Source of the DNA: UBA6144 sp964399165
GTDB taxonomy: Bacteria; Bdellovibrionota; Bacteriovoracia; Bacteriovoracales; Bacteriovoracaceae
Direction of reading: 5' to 3'
Assembly: GCA_964399165.1 (NCBI GenBank)
Contig: CAYNPO010000001.1
Coordinates: 229,567 to 293,566 of the forward strand
DNA: 64,000 bases
The notes under the pieces were generated by a model. The model made no database searches. It was not told where the DNA came from and saw nothing but the letters and a program-made list of their open reading frames with translations. A program made the position numbers and the translations under genes. This document shows, piece after piece, positions 33,979 through 45,330 of the stretch. Numbering within the stretch: the stretch's first letter is position 1; every line of letters begins with the position of its first letter.

Positions 33979-35138
33979 AGCCCCTGCTCGCCCTTCTTTT
34001 CACGCTCCCCGCCCTGGCCCAGGAAGCTTCCTGGCAAGGAACGTTGGGGACCCGCGGGAGCTATCTCACCGGCGGGGATGGGTGGGACAACCAGCTCAAC
34101 TACGCCGAGTTTTCCTGGCAGAACCAGGCCTTCACGGAGGACGCTTCCAGCAAGCGAACCGTTTCCTTGCGCGTGTTTGACCCCGTTTCCAGCGATGAGC
34201 CGCCCGTCATCGATCCCGTCAACGTTTCCCTCGAGCGCCTGGCCGGCCCATGGACCTTCCAGGTGGGATTTTTGCGCTACCGCTTCAGCGAGACCTTCGG
34301 GTTCCAGATCCTCGACGTGGCCAACCCCCGGGACTACGGGGATTATCTGCTCAACGATTTAGGCTGGGCCAAGCGCTCGGTCTTCGGCGGCAATCTCCAG
34401 TGGAACTCCGGCCCCTGGCAGCTGCAGGGCATCCTCACTCTGTGGGGTAACGGCGACCGCCTGCCCTGGCGGGGCTCCGCCTATGACGTGGTCCCCGAGA
34501 CGGTGGAATACGAGGGTGGAGTGGTGGACCGGCCCTGGTTCAAAGACCCCGAGTACGGCGCGCGCTTGAAGCATCTCTTCGCGAATGGGCTCGACGTGGG
34601 CCTCTTGTACTACCACCACTTTTCCCGCCCCACGCTGTTGGAAATCGCTTCCACCGGCCCTCTTACCTTCAAGGCCCGCCCGACGGAGGTGCAAGTCTCC
34701 TCCTGGGGCGCGTCTTTCAGCCAGGTGCTGGGAGACTGGGTGGTGCGAGGGGATGGACTTCTGACCGAAGACGACCCCGTGCCGCGCACAGGACTCAAGA
34801 CCACCCGTCGGGAGCACCTCCAGTACCTGGTGGGCGTGGACCGCACCTGGGACGAATGGCTCTTCGGCATCCAGTATCAGGATGACCGGGAGTTCGAGCG
34901 TCCTACCGCTGGCGGACGGCTGGAATGGCAAAAGTACGGCGCGTGGAAGCCTTCCGTGATGTGTTTCGTGGGGGAGCGTTCCGACTCTTGGGTCCAGCTG
35001 CGACAGCGCTTGGAGTGGGAGGAATGGAGGGCCGAGCTCACGGTGGACGCGTTGAACGGCAAGAACGACGGGCGCACGCTCTTTGGCGCCCTCAAAGACC
35101 AGGACCGGGTCCTGGTGGACGTGGGGAGGAGCTTTTGA
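33975..35138 (+). CDS. Outer-membrane beta-barrel-like protein in lipid export operon
   Basis: Begins with a GTG overlapping the LolA-like stop. A short signal peptide (LLALLFTLPALA) is followed by about 370 residues of alternating strands rich in W, Y, F, G and D, e.g. WTFQVGFLRYRF, WQLQGILTLWGN, GLDVGLLYYHHF and GASFSQVLGDWVVRGD, and it ends in GRSF with a C-terminal phenylalanine. This is a beta-barrel of roughly 14-18 strands. Position next to LolA-like and ABC genes suggests it is the outer-membrane end of the same export route. It is not a recognised porin family by motif. Confidence 0.85.
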   Translation: MKPLLALLFTLPALAQEASWQGTLGTRGSYLTGGDGWDNQLNYAEFSWQNQAFTEDASSKRTVSLRVFDPVSSDEPPVIDPVNVSLERLAGPWTFQVGFLRYRFSETFGFQILDVANPRDYGDYLLNDLGWAKRSVFGGNLQWNSGPWQLQGILTLWGNGDRLPWRGSAYDVVPETVEYEGGVVDRPWFKDPEYGARLKHLFANGLDVGLLYYHHFSRPTLLEIASTGPLTFKARPTEVQVSSWGASFSQVLGDWVVRGDGLLTEDDPVPRTGLKTTRREHLQYLVGVDRTWDEWLFGIQYQDDREFERPTAGGRLEWQKYGAWKPSVMCFVGERSDSWVQLRQRLEWEEWRAELTVDALNGKNDGRTLFGALKDQDRVLVDVGRSF

Positions 35139-36178
35139 CGGCGACCAACTATTTCAAAGACCTCAACTATTCCCTCGCCAATGAGGACACCACGGTGGAA
35201 TTCGAGATGACCAAGCGTCTCGGTTCCAAAAAAATTCTCGCCGTGGCGGGCTCCGGCGCCCGCTCGCTGCCTTTTCTCGCCCACCATCCCGAGCGCCTCA
35301 AGATTGTGGACGTGGCCGGTCCCCAGGTGGCCTTCGTGCGCTTCAAGTGGCTCACCCTCAAGCGAGCCGTCCACAGTGAGTTGGTGGACTTCTGGAACGG
35401 TTCCATGGCCGAGGAGGTCCGCGCCGCCCGCATCCGCCAATGGTGCGAAGGGGAGATGGATCCCGCTCCGCTCTTGCAGCTCTTGCGGGACAACCCCTCC
35501 ATCGCCCCGCTCTATTGGGGAAAGTGGGAAAAGACCTTCGTGACCTTCTCCAAGGTCGCGCGCGCCATGCTCGGCGGGGACAACTGCGACGGCTTCTTCA
35601 AGGGCCAGGGCGTGCCTTCGGGGTGGCGCTGGGAACTCCTCGTGCGCATTCTGGGCAACCGGGCGGTGTTCAATTCGCTCCTGTACAAGGGCGACTTCAT
35701 CAAGAAGAACGACCCCCGCAGCTATACCGACTACTACCAAGAGGCCTTCAGCAGGCTCATGCGGCTCGAGCCACGCAAGAGCCACTTCGCCCAGCTATGC
35801 TTCCTCGGCCGAGTCCAGTACCAGGAGGGCCTGCCATTGGAATTCCAACCCGAGGTCCACCGCGCGATCCAGGGCCAAGACCTCGTTCCCGAATTCACCC
35901 AGGAGTCCCTGGTGGCCGAGACGGACCCGGACGCCTTCGATTTCGTCTCCCTGTCGGATGTGCCTTGCTACTTCGCCGGCGAGCTGGAACAAAGTTTCTG
36001 GCAGACCATCCGCCGCAAAACCGTCGTGGGGGGCGTAGCCGTGGCCCGCTATTACCTGCGCACTCCTGAGGGCATGGACCTCACGGGGTGGGAGGATGCG
36101 ACCGACGAGTGGCGCCCGTTATGGGAGAAAGAACTGGTGCAGATGTACAAGTTCCAGGTTCTCAGACGGGTGCGCTGA
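35135..36178 (+). CDS. DUF3419/BtaA-like aminocarboxypropyltransferase
   Basis: The start is a TTG at 35135 (GGGGAGGAG upstream) overlapping the previous stop (TTGA); the longer frame re-reads the barrel gene. The 347-residue protein carries a SAM-binding-like KKILAVAGSGARSLPFLA then IVDVAGPQVAFVRFKWLTLK, the GFFKGQGVP region, and AFDFVSLSDVPCYF, all features of DUF3419 proteins related to BtaA. BtaA transfers the 3-amino-3-carboxypropyl group of S-adenosylmethionine to diacylglycerol in betaine lipid synthesis. A BtaB partner is not here. Overlaps the convergent acyl reductase gene by 17 bases. Confidence 0.85.
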   Translation: MTATNYFKDLNYSLANEDTTVEFEMTKRLGSKKILAVAGSGARSLPFLAHHPERLKIVDVAGPQVAFVRFKWLTLKRAVHSELVDFWNGSMAEEVRAARIRQWCEGEMDPAPLLQLLRDNPSIAPLYWGKWEKTFVTFSKVARAMLGGDNCDGFFKGQGVPSGWRWELLVRILGNRAVFNSLLYKGDFIKKNDPRSYTDYYQEAFSRLMRLEPRKSHFAQLCFLGRVQYQEGLPLEFQPEVHRAIQGQDLVPEFTQESLVAETDPDAFDFVSLSDVPCYFAGELEQSFWQTIRRKTVVGGVAVARYYLRTPEGMDLTGWEDATDEWRPLWEKELVQMYKFQVLRRVR

Positions 36179-38195
36179 GGCGTTTGAGCGCGTGCTCCCG
36201 GCAAAGCGCGATTTCCTCCAGCGAAATCTCTCCCGTGTGTCCCATGATCGCGGAGAGCCTGATCCCGTGCTTGCGGGAGAGCCGATCTATCTCCACCACC
36301 TTGTCATACTGCAGGTCTCGGGAAAGGCTGAAGCTTTCGTGGCGCCCTTCCATGGCCAAGAGGGCGGTCTCGGCCAGGCAGGCGTAGACGGCGCCTCCCT
36401 CCAGCCCGATGTAATTCCCGATCTTCACCTCGCCGGGCAACTCCACCTCGCCGCTGGCGATGACCAGCACGTCCGGGCGGGTGCTCACGTCGTCCAGGGA
36501 CAAATCGAACGGGCGGCTCACGTCGCACACCACGCAGCCCGGGCGGATGGCGGCCACGTCCATGACCTTCTCCCCCTGGGCGGAGGTGGAAGTGATGATG
36601 AGGTGGCACTCCGGGGAATACTTGTCCGGGTTGGTGGTCCCGACGACATCCACGCCGGGATGCAGGGCCTTGAGCTCGTCGGCGAGCTCCAGAACTTTGT
36701 AGGGGCGCGGGGCCACCACGATGACCCGTTCCCACTGGTTGGCGAGGAAACGTGCGCAAACTTTTCCGATGCTACCGGTGGCCCCCACCACCATGGCGGT
36801 GCCGCGATAGCGCCCGTCCGGGCCGCGCTCGGCGAGACCCATCTTGTCCAGGCCGAAGTTCGCGGCCCACAGGGTGGCGGCGGCGGAAAGTGAATTGCCT
36901 GTGGTCACAGGGATCGGGGAGCGCTTCTCAATGGTTACGCCCGCGTCGCCGACGATTTTGGTGTAGGCCCCGAGGCCGATGAGCTTGGCGCCCCGGCGGT
37001 GGGCGGACTTACACAATTGGTGGATGCGGGCGTAAACGCTCTCGGGGTCCGAGCGCAGGAGCTGTTTAGGGGTGGAAGGCAGCACGTAGAGGTCGCCCTC
37101 CACCTGCTTGCCATTGTGGTCGGAGCGGATGCCGGTGATGTAGGTGTAGTGGAAGCCCGGCACGTGACCCATGCCCCTCTCCATCAATCGGGCGGCGGGG
37201 GTTTTCCCGAAGGCACGCAAAGGGGCCCAGCCGAAGAGGTGCTTGGTGCTAAGGGGATGGATCACGAAGGCGAAGCGCTCGCTGCCTTCGGCGGGAGCGC
37301 TGAGGGTCGTGACTTCAGGGTGCACGCCCAGGCGCCTGACTTCCTCCAGGGCGTCGTCCTCCGTGAGCACCTTGTGGGGACGCAGGGCCGTGAACACCGC
37401 TTCCAGGGCGGCGTAGCCAATGTCGGGGTAGGGAGCGAACTCCGGGAAGCAGCTCAGGACCTGTCCGGCGCCCGCCTCGCGCAGCCGCTCTCGCGCTCCC
37501 CGGTCGAGATGGTCGATGATGACGGTCTTGCCCTGGAGGGGCTGCAAGCGTAAGTGGTCCAGCTGACTGGCGTTCACCACGTAGACGTCGGCGCGGTTGA
37601 AGGCGCGCATGAGGGGACTGCGCAGCCAGCGGGAGTTGAAGTCCACGGGCCCGCGCTGCCCCAGGCGGGTGTGCTCCAGGGCGAAGGCCAAGCGCTTGAA
37701 GGAGGTGGCCAGCTCCTCGCCGGAGTGGAGAAGTTTGGGGAGGCCGAGAGTGAAGTACAGGTCAGCGAACAAAACTTCCGCCGTGTGCTCGGCAAACAGG
37801 GGCAGGCTTTCCCATTGGGAGAGGCCGGCGTAGAAGGCGACGGTTTTCTCCGCCAAGAGGTGCGGGTCTTGGCGCAGCTGGGCCCGCAGGGCCCAAGGCA
37901 CCGCCGTCCGGCGTAGAAGCGCGCCGTCCACCAGGGGCACGCCGCCCGCGGCCGCGTGGAGTTCGCGCACCTGGGGGTGGATGATGGTGCGGCGGGGGAG
38001 CTTGAGCACGGGCGGAAAGCCGGAGAGGGCGAGGACATCGCACTGGTGGCGGTACTGCGATACCAGGTGGACCGCCAGCTCTGGTTGTCCATCCACCCCA
38101 AGGCGCTTCAGCCGGAAACTCTCTCCCGCAAAAGAGAATTCTGCATCGCAGTTCTCCGAGGAGGGGCCGAAGGCAATTTTGACGATTTCCTTCAT
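36162..38195 (-). CDS. Acyl-ACP-reductase-like dehydrogenase with extra N-terminal domain
   Basis: In this 677-residue protein, the C-terminal half (about residues 330-677) matches long-chain acyl-ACP reductase/COG5322-type proteins: IGLGAYTKIVGDAGVTI, ITTGNS-like VTTGNSLSAAATLWAA, and the nucleotide motif MVVGATGSIGKVCARFLA, followed by ITSTSAQGEKVMD and GCVVCDVSRPFDL. Such enzymes reduce fatty acyl thioesters to aldehydes. The N-terminal 330 residues are not recognised and are absent from cyanobacterial reductases. The stop overlaps the DUF3419 gene from the other strand; the start overlaps the next minus-strand gene by four bases. It is probably soluble. The substrate is inferred only. Confidence 0.82.
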   Translation of the reverse strand: MKEIVKIAFGPSSENCDAEFSFAGESFRLKRLGVDGQPELAVHLVSQYRHQCDVLALSGFPPVLKLPRRTIIHPQVRELHAAAGGVPLVDGALLRRTAVPWALRAQLRQDPHLLAEKTVAFYAGLSQWESLPLFAEHTAEVLFADLYFTLGLPKLLHSGEELATSFKRLAFALEHTRLGQRGPVDFNSRWLRSPLMRAFNRADVYVVNASQLDHLRLQPLQGKTVIIDHLDRGARERLREAGAGQVLSCFPEFAPYPDIGYAALEAVFTALRPHKVLTEDDALEEVRRLGVHPEVTTLSAPAEGSERFAFVIHPLSTKHLFGWAPLRAFGKTPAARLMERGMGHVPGFHYTYITGIRSDHNGKQVEGDLYVLPSTPKQLLRSDPESVYARIHQLCKSAHRRGAKLIGLGAYTKIVGDAGVTIEKRSPIPVTTGNSLSAAATLWAANFGLDKMGLAERGPDGRYRGTAMVVGATGSIGKVCARFLANQWERVIVVAPRPYKVLELADELKALHPGVDVVGTTNPDKYSPECHLIITSTSAQGEKVMDVAAIRPGCVVCDVSRPFDLSLDDVSTRPDVLVIASGEVELPGEVKIGNYIGLEGGAVYACLAETALLAMEGRHESFSLSRDLQYDKVVEIDRLSRKHGIRLSAIMGHTGEISLEEIALCREHALKRLSAPV

Positions 38196-39238
38196 TGGAA
38201 GAGCTCCCGCGCGCCCTCCACAATCCGGGGCAGGTAGTCCTGCACCAGGGGCGCGGTGAGGCCCGGAAAGTCCTCGTCCAGGTGGTCCCGGGCGAACTCA
38301 GCGTGGAGGTCCATGTAGCCCATGACTTCGGCGGGGATGCCCAGGCGGGGAAGGGCCAGGCGCAGGAGCGGGCCGGGTAGCGGCAGCGGCAGGGGTTTCA
38401 CGGCCATGGCCAGACCGTAGGCTTTGAGCGAGCCCGCCAGCACGTGCTCCAGTTGGATTCTTTCCTGGGATACCAGGTGATAGGCCCGGAAAGCGTGGGC
38501 CGTGGGAGAGGTAACCAGGGTCTTGAGCCAGGCCACAAGCACATCCACTGGCACCACCGGTAGCAGGGCCCCGCGCTTGCCCAGGAGGGGGAAGAAAGGG
38601 GCCTTGCCATAGAGGGCGCGGTCCTTCGCCATGCGCTCGAGCAGGCGGTAGAAGTAGTAAGGGCCATCTACTTTGTCCATCTCGCCGGTGCGGGAGTCGC
38701 CGATGACGATGCCCGGGCGGTAGACGCGGGCGCGGGCACCACCCCAGTCCGCGTTCCGCACGATCGCCTCGGCCTGGAGTTTGGTCTGCGCATAGTGGTC
38801 CGGGAGGCGGGCGTCGCGCTCCAGCTCGTCCTCGCCCACGCGGCCTTCCCGGTGCGCGTTCACCACGTAGGTGCTCACGTGGTGGAAGGTGGGCGCACCG
38901 GGAAGGCCCTTGGCAAGGGCCACCATATTCTGCGTGCCGATCACGTTTTGGGTGTAGGCCTCTTCCAGGGTGATGGCCAAGTCATAGGCCCCCGCCAGGT
39001 GCACCACCGCATCCACCGGGGAGTTCATGACCTGGGTGGCGCTCACGCGGGTGAGCACGCCGTTGCGGCGAACATCGCCTTCCACGAAATTCACCCCGTG
39101 AAGCCCGCGGAAAAGCTGCTGGGCCTTTCCCAGGCTCTCCGAGCGCACCAACAGCTGCTGGGAGTGGCCCCCCTCCGCCAGCGCGCGCACCAGCCGGCGG
39201 CCGATGAAGCCCGAGGCGCCTGTCAGGAGGATGTTCAT
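38192..39238 (-). CDS. Thioester-reductase-like extended SDR
   Basis: The 348-residue protein opens with the NAD(P) motif LLTGASGFIGRRLVRALA and has the extended SDR catalytic pair in a HHVSTYVV/DHYAQTKLQAE arrangement (Tyr and Lys of YxxxK). Segments VYRPGIVIGDSRTGEMDKVDGPYYF are typical of the fatty acyl-CoA reductase/thioester-reductase branch (NAD_binding_4) rather than sugar epimerases. It probably acts on an acyl or ketoacyl thioester or alcohol. It sits between the DAG-kinase-family and acyl-reductase genes, overlapping both by four bases, so the three form one translational unit. Confidence 0.87.
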   Translation of the reverse strand: MNILLTGASGFIGRRLVRALAEGGHSQQLLVRSESLGKAQQLFRGLHGVNFVEGDVRRNGVLTRVSATQVMNSPVDAVVHLAGAYDLAITLEEAYTQNVIGTQNMVALAKGLPGAPTFHHVSTYVVNAHREGRVGEDELERDARLPDHYAQTKLQAEAIVRNADWGGARARVYRPGIVIGDSRTGEMDKVDGPYYFYRLLERMAKDRALYGKAPFFPLLGKRGALLPVVPVDVLVAWLKTLVTSPTAHAFRAYHLVSQERIQLEHVLAGSLKAYGLAMAVKPLPLPLPGPLLRLALPRLGIPAEVMGYMDLHAEFARDHLDEDFPGLTAPLVQDYLPRIVEGARELFQ

Positions 39239-40215
39239 TGCAGTTGCTGGATCTGGCCCAGGTCATAGCTTGAGCCGCAGGTGTGCTCGCCGTTGACCGC
39301 GCATACGCGGATCGCCCGTGGCAGCAGCTTGACCTCGTAGCTCGCCTTCGTGGCGAATTGCTCGCCATCACCGAAGAAGCAGGCTTCGCCGTCCAGTGGA
39401 GTGAGCGTCAGGGAATTGGTCTCGAAGCTCACGAAATTCTCGTCACCGGGGGGCACGCACTGGTGGCGAAGCACATAGGCTACCGCCTTGATGAAGGCGA
39501 GCTTGTCCTGGTGGGTGAGCACCGTGACGTTGAAGGTGCCGTCGTCGTTTTTGGTTTGGGGCGCGATGACGAATTTGTTGGCGAGCTTGGGCTGGTTGTT
39601 GACCAGGATGAGCGGCGTGCGCACGTCGATGGTGGGCAGGGGCCACTCTGGCGACTCCACGACGACCCGGCGCATGGGCAAGGGGCGGATCAGCAGGTTG
39701 CGCAGGAGCAAAAGGGAGTAGGTGTCCTTGCCGAGCTCCCGCATGAAGGTTTTGAACAGGGCGCTCTCGGCGCGCTTCTTGTTCACTTCCGCCGCCACGT
39801 CCGCGGCGATTCCCAGTCCACCGTTGGTCACCATGGCCTCGCCGTTGACGCTCAGGACGTCCACCAAGCGGGTTTGCTGGGCCTGGAAGATGTCGGCGAT
39901 TTTCTTAATGCAGCCGGAGGTCCCCATGGCGTGGGCGAAGTCGTTGGCGGTACCCGAGGGGAGCACCATCAGCTTGGTCTCGCGGTTCACCAGTTTTTGG
40001 GCGATGGAGTGGGCGGTGCCGTCACCTCCCACGGAAAAGATGTAGTCGACCCGGGCCTCCACGTCGCTGTCCAAGTGGTCGTCCAGCTCCGCTCGGGAGC
40101 CAGGGTAACGGAAGCGCAGGTCGTGGCGGAAGAAGTACTTCCGCATCTCATCCTCGCTGAACGGCGATCGCCCGTTCCCCGCTGCCTGGTTGTAGTACAA
40201 GACGATGGAGGCCAT
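39235..40215 (-). CDS. Diacylglycerol kinase family lipid kinase
   Basis: A 326-residue protein with the DAGK catalytic motifs: IVLYYNQAAGNG at the start, FSVGGDGTAHSIAQ (the GGDGT glycine loop), VLPSGTANDFAHAMG and the late CFFGDGEQF. It would phosphorylate a lipid acceptor with ATP at the inner membrane. I begin at the ATG at 40215, where the family fold starts. A GTG at 40233 is in frame, and neither has a clear ribosome site (the bases just upstream are CTCCTCC, the opposite sense). First gene of a three-gene operon. Confidence 0.88.
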   Translation of the reverse strand: MASIVLYYNQAAGNGRSPFSEDEMRKYFFRHDLRFRYPGSRAELDDHLDSDVEARVDYIFSVGGDGTAHSIAQKLVNRETKLMVLPSGTANDFAHAMGTSGCIKKIADIFQAQQTRLVDVLSVNGEAMVTNGGLGIAADVAAEVNKKRAESALFKTFMRELGKDTYSLLLLRNLLIRPLPMRRVVVESPEWPLPTIDVRTPLILVNNQPKLANKFVIAPQTKNDDGTFNVTVLTHQDKLAFIKAVAYVLRHQCVPPGDENFVSFETNSLTLTPLDGEACFFGDGEQFATKASYEVKLLPRAIRVCAVNGEHTCGSSYDLGQIQQLQ

Positions 40216-40282
40216 AGGAGGAGAACATACCACGCCCCCGGCGGGCGGGGCCCCTGGGGGGGGTAACTCTTACAGGGCGGGT

Positions 40283-41305
40283 TTAGCCCGTCTTTTTAGT
40301 GGGATAGTCCACCTGGTAGGCGGCGCTCTTTTCCAGGTTCTGGCGGCGTTTGTCGTAGCGCTCGGTGGTGGTGACCAGGGTGTGGCCAGCGAAGGTTGCC
40401 ACGTCCCTGATGGGGGTGTTGTGGGTGTCCAGGAGGTGGGAGATCACCGTGGCCCGGCAAGAGTGGGGGGAGACCTTCTTGTTGATCCCCAGGGCCCGGG
40501 CGTACTTGTCCACCAGCCGGTAGATGGTGGAACCGTCCAGGCGCTGGCCACGGCGCTTAACCGGGTCGGTTTGCAGCAGGAAATCCTCGCCCTCAAGCTT
40601 CACGCCCCGCCCCCCCAGCGCCTGGTGGTAGCGCTCCAGCTCGGCGTACACCACATCGTTGATGGGCACTAGCCGGGCCTTGTCGCCCTTGCCGTGCACG
40701 CGCACCACGAAGTGCCCCCGGTCCCGAAAGAAATCCCGGCAGCGCAGGTTGGCGAGCTCCGAGCGACGGAGACCCAAATGAAAGAGCAGCGTGAGCGCCA
40801 GACGGTGCAGGTTGCCCTGGGGCGTGGAAAGATCGGGTGCCTCCAACATGCGGGCGACTTCCTCGTCGTCGAAGGCCTGGGTGGGCGACTCGGTCTGCAC
40901 CTTGGGCAGCTTCACCGTGTCCAACGGGTTGTGGTCGATGAGCTTGGCGGCCAGGGCCCACTTCATGAACGAGCGCACCGCCACCAGGCGGCGGTTCACC
41001 GTGGCGGCGGCTTTGCCTTGCTTCACCAACTCGTCCCGGTAGAGCTGGAAGTGGTAGGCCTTGAGGTCGGCCGGGTGGCGCAGGGTTTCGCCCCCCCGGC
41101 GGACAAACTCGAAGAACGCGTCCATGTCGCCTTGGTAGGCCCTGCGGGTATCGGGGGAGAGGAAGCTCCCCAGGAAGTCCTGGATGAAGTCCTCCACGCG
41201 TATGCCCCGTTCCCGGGCCTCCAGGAACCGGCGCGCCAAATCCTGGTCCACCTGGGTGGAAGGGAGGGTCTCGCCGTTAGGGGGGAGTTGTTTGGCACGG
41301 GCCAT
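40283..41305 (-). CDS. Tyrosine recombinase (XerC/XerD-like)
   Basis: The 340-residue protein has the phage-integrase fold. An N-terminal SAM-like core-binding domain (RAYQGDMDAFFEFVRRGG, AATVNRRLVAVRSFMKWAL) is followed by the catalytic domain with the full set: Arg in GLRRSELANLR, Lys in VHGKGDKARLVP, HxxR in SPHSCRATVISHLLD, His in FAGHTLVTTTERY, with the nucleophilic Tyr at its end. ATG at 41305. The length is slightly above XerC/D (about 300). No att site, tRNA or cargo flanks it, so a chromosome-dimer resolution role is as likely as an element-specific one. Confidence 0.88.
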   Translation of the reverse strand: MARAKQLPPNGETLPSTQVDQDLARRFLEARERGIRVEDFIQDFLGSFLSPDTRRAYQGDMDAFFEFVRRGGETLRHPADLKAYHFQLYRDELVKQGKAAATVNRRLVAVRSFMKWALAAKLIDHNPLDTVKLPKVQTESPTQAFDDEEVARMLEAPDLSTPQGNLHRLALTLLFHLGLRRSELANLRCRDFFRDRGHFVVRVHGKGDKARLVPINDVVYAELERYHQALGGRGVKLEGEDFLLQTDPVKRRGQRLDGSTIYRLVDKYARALGINKKVSPHSCRATVISHLLDTHNTPIRDVATFAGHTLVTTTERYDKRRQNLEKSAAYQVDYPTKKTG

Positions 41306-41457
41306 GCCCCTATTATCGGGTCGCGCGAGAGATGGAAGAAGGCGGGCAAAGCTGTCCGGAGCGGGGTGCTCGCCTACTCCCGTGTTGATTCTGCTGTCTT
41401 GCTCCTTCCCCCTGGACAAAGGCCCAAGGACCACGGTACTGAGCGCTAACAATTCCC

Positions 41458-41910
41458 ATGAAAACGCGGCTTTCCAGCACCATCATCCCCGCTCTACTCG
41501 CCCTGCTCATGGCCGGGGCCTGCGCTTCTCAACCCAAACCCGCCCCGCAATCCCCGGCCCCCGAAGTCAGCAAACCCGTTCTCTCTCCCAAGGCCATCCC
41601 CGTCCCCAAAAGCCGCCGGGGGGCCCCGCTGGTCTGTCAGGCCCGTTTCTCCGATTCCCCCAACGGAGAGTACAAGACCGAGAACAAAGTCCATCCCCGC
41701 CCCCGCGGCAAGGCCGCGCGCACGTCCCTGGGCGACGGCGTTTCCGTGACCTTCGAATGGGACGGCCGCAACTTAGTGGTGATCAACGTGCTCCGGGACG
41801 GCGCGAGCCTTGGCTCCTCCCAGTCGGAGATCGACGACGAGTACGGACTGGCGGTGTTGACCGTGAAGGAAGACGGCGACCGGTCGGTGGTCGCTTCCTG
41901 CGTGCGCTGA
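41458..41910 (+). CDS. Small lipoprotein of unknown function
   Basis: A 150-residue protein with a lipoprotein signal: hydrophobic IIPALLALLMAG followed by ACASQ, the Cys being the lipidation site. A Pro/Lys-rich linker follows, then a compact domain with one internal Cys and one near the C-terminus (VCQARF and VASCVR) that could form a disulfide. The acidic/Gly-rich strands VSVTFEWDGRNLVVINVL suggest a small beta-sandwich. No family was recognised. Its stop is followed four bases later by the convergent tex stop. No clear ribosome site is seen. Confidence 0.68.
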   Translation: MKTRLSSTIIPALLALLMAGACASQPKPAPQSPAPEVSKPVLSPKAIPVPKSRRGAPLVCQARFSDSPNGEYKTENKVHPRPRGKAARTSLGDGVSVTFEWDGRNLVVINVLRDGASLGSSQSEIDDEYGLAVLTVKEDGDRSVVASCVR

Positions 41911-41914
41911 GCGA

Positions 41915-44212
<2,298 letters not shown>

Positions 44213-44310
44213 GAAGTCTCCTGGAGAGGGAAAAACGATAACGGGCCCCAGGGGCCAATGGCAAGCGCTTGTGGCAGCATGAATGGGAGTAAACAAAGGG
44301 GATTGGCGCC

Positions 44311-45330
44311 ATGTCGCGTCTGTTGCTTATTGGAGAGGGAATCGCCGCTGCGGCCTACCTGCGGGAGCTATCCGTTTCGCGAGTGGCCGAGCAGTTCACT
44401 CGCATCGTGCAGGTGGCTTCCCCGGATCTAGCTCCCGCGTGCTCCTTCCACTCCACCGCCGTGGCGGCCCTCAGGGGCACTCGGACGGGGCTTTCTCCTT
44501 TGGGTGACGAGCTGGTGGCGGGATGGGAGATGGCGCGGGAATTTTACCAGTCGTGGGACGGACCGGGCGTGACCGCGGCCCGTTTGACCACCGTGGTGGA
44601 GGACACGGAGAAAGATCTACGTCGCTTCTCCCACTTGCCCCGGGCGGTCAGCTCGCCATTGCCCCTCAGCAAGACCAGCGCGTTTTTAGTGGAGGAGGAA
44701 GCATGGCTCATCGATCCCGCACTTTTTCTGCCCGCGCTTCACTCATCCCTGACCACCCCCCCCCGGGAACGGCGTGAAACCTTGGTCACGCGCCTTCACC
44801 GCGAAGGACCGGTTTGGCGCGCGCGCTTTCTCGGCGGCATGGAAGAGGACTTTGAGCGCGTGGTGCTGGCGTCGGGGGCGTGGATGCCCTGGATGCGCGA
44901 ACTCTTTCCCCCGGGCCATCCCCTGGGGGACCTTCGTCCCGTGCAAGGTTCCTACTGGCAATGGGAAGGCGTTGACCTGGGGCCAGAGAGCTTCGCCATG
45001 GCCTGGAGCGGGCACAATTTGGTCTATCACGCCGTTCCTCGGCGCCTGCTCATGGGGGCCACGTCGGTGAAGGACGGCACCCTCATCCCCGATCTCAAGG
45101 GACTGCGCGGGCAGTGGGAGTTTTGGAGGGAAAGGTTGGAGCGGCCCTTGCCGGATCCGGCCCGGGCCTTGCTCCGCACCGGCGTGCGCGCGCGCACCGC
45201 CGACCGTCGCCCCCATGGCGGTGGAGTCCGTGAAGGACTCCAGGCCATGGGCGGTTTGTACAAGAATGGATGGGTCGCGGCGTGGAAGCTGGCCCGGGAC
45301 TTATTGGACGACGGGGACAGAGGCGGTTGA
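44311..45330 (+). CDS. FAD-dependent oxidoreductase (DAO family)
   Basis: The 339-residue protein begins LLLIGEGIAAAAYLREL, a dinucleotide-binding glycine pattern like that of DAO-type flavoproteins, and later has RVVLASGAWMPWMRELFP, the second conserved FAD region, PVQGSYWQWEGV and LLMGATSVKDG. This matches glycine/D-amino-acid oxidase-like proteins, although the first motif is less regular (GEGIAAA). The amine substrate is unknown. Cytoplasmic, no signal. Its last 30 bases overlap the convergent transglutaminase-like gene. It diverges from tex. Confidence 0.78.
   Translation: MSRLLLIGEGIAAAAYLRELSVSRVAEQFTRIVQVASPDLAPACSFHSTAVAALRGTRTGLSPLGDELVAGWEMAREFYQSWDGPGVTAARLTTVVEDTEKDLRRFSHLPRAVSSPLPLSKTSAFLVEEEAWLIDPALFLPALHSSLTTPPRERRETLVTRLHREGPVWRARFLGGMEEDFERVVLASGAWMPWMRELFPPGHPLGDLRPVQGSYWQWEGVDLGPESFAMAWSGHNLVYHAVPRRLLMGATSVKDGTLIPDLKGLRGQWEFWRERLERPLPDPARALLRTGVRARTADRRPHGGGVREGLQAMGGLYKNGWVAAWKLARDLLDDGDRGG

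Noticed and set aside
40262..40290. Short hairpin CGGG-TTTAG-CCCG followed by T run as a terminator
   Set aside because: The stem is only four bases and the T run is on the plus strand, while both flanking genes are on the minus strand.
40283..41305. Recombinase as the integrase of a mobile island or integron
   Set aside because: No att repeats, attC sites or tRNA next to it, and its neighbours are ordinary genes; a Xer-type role is equally possible.
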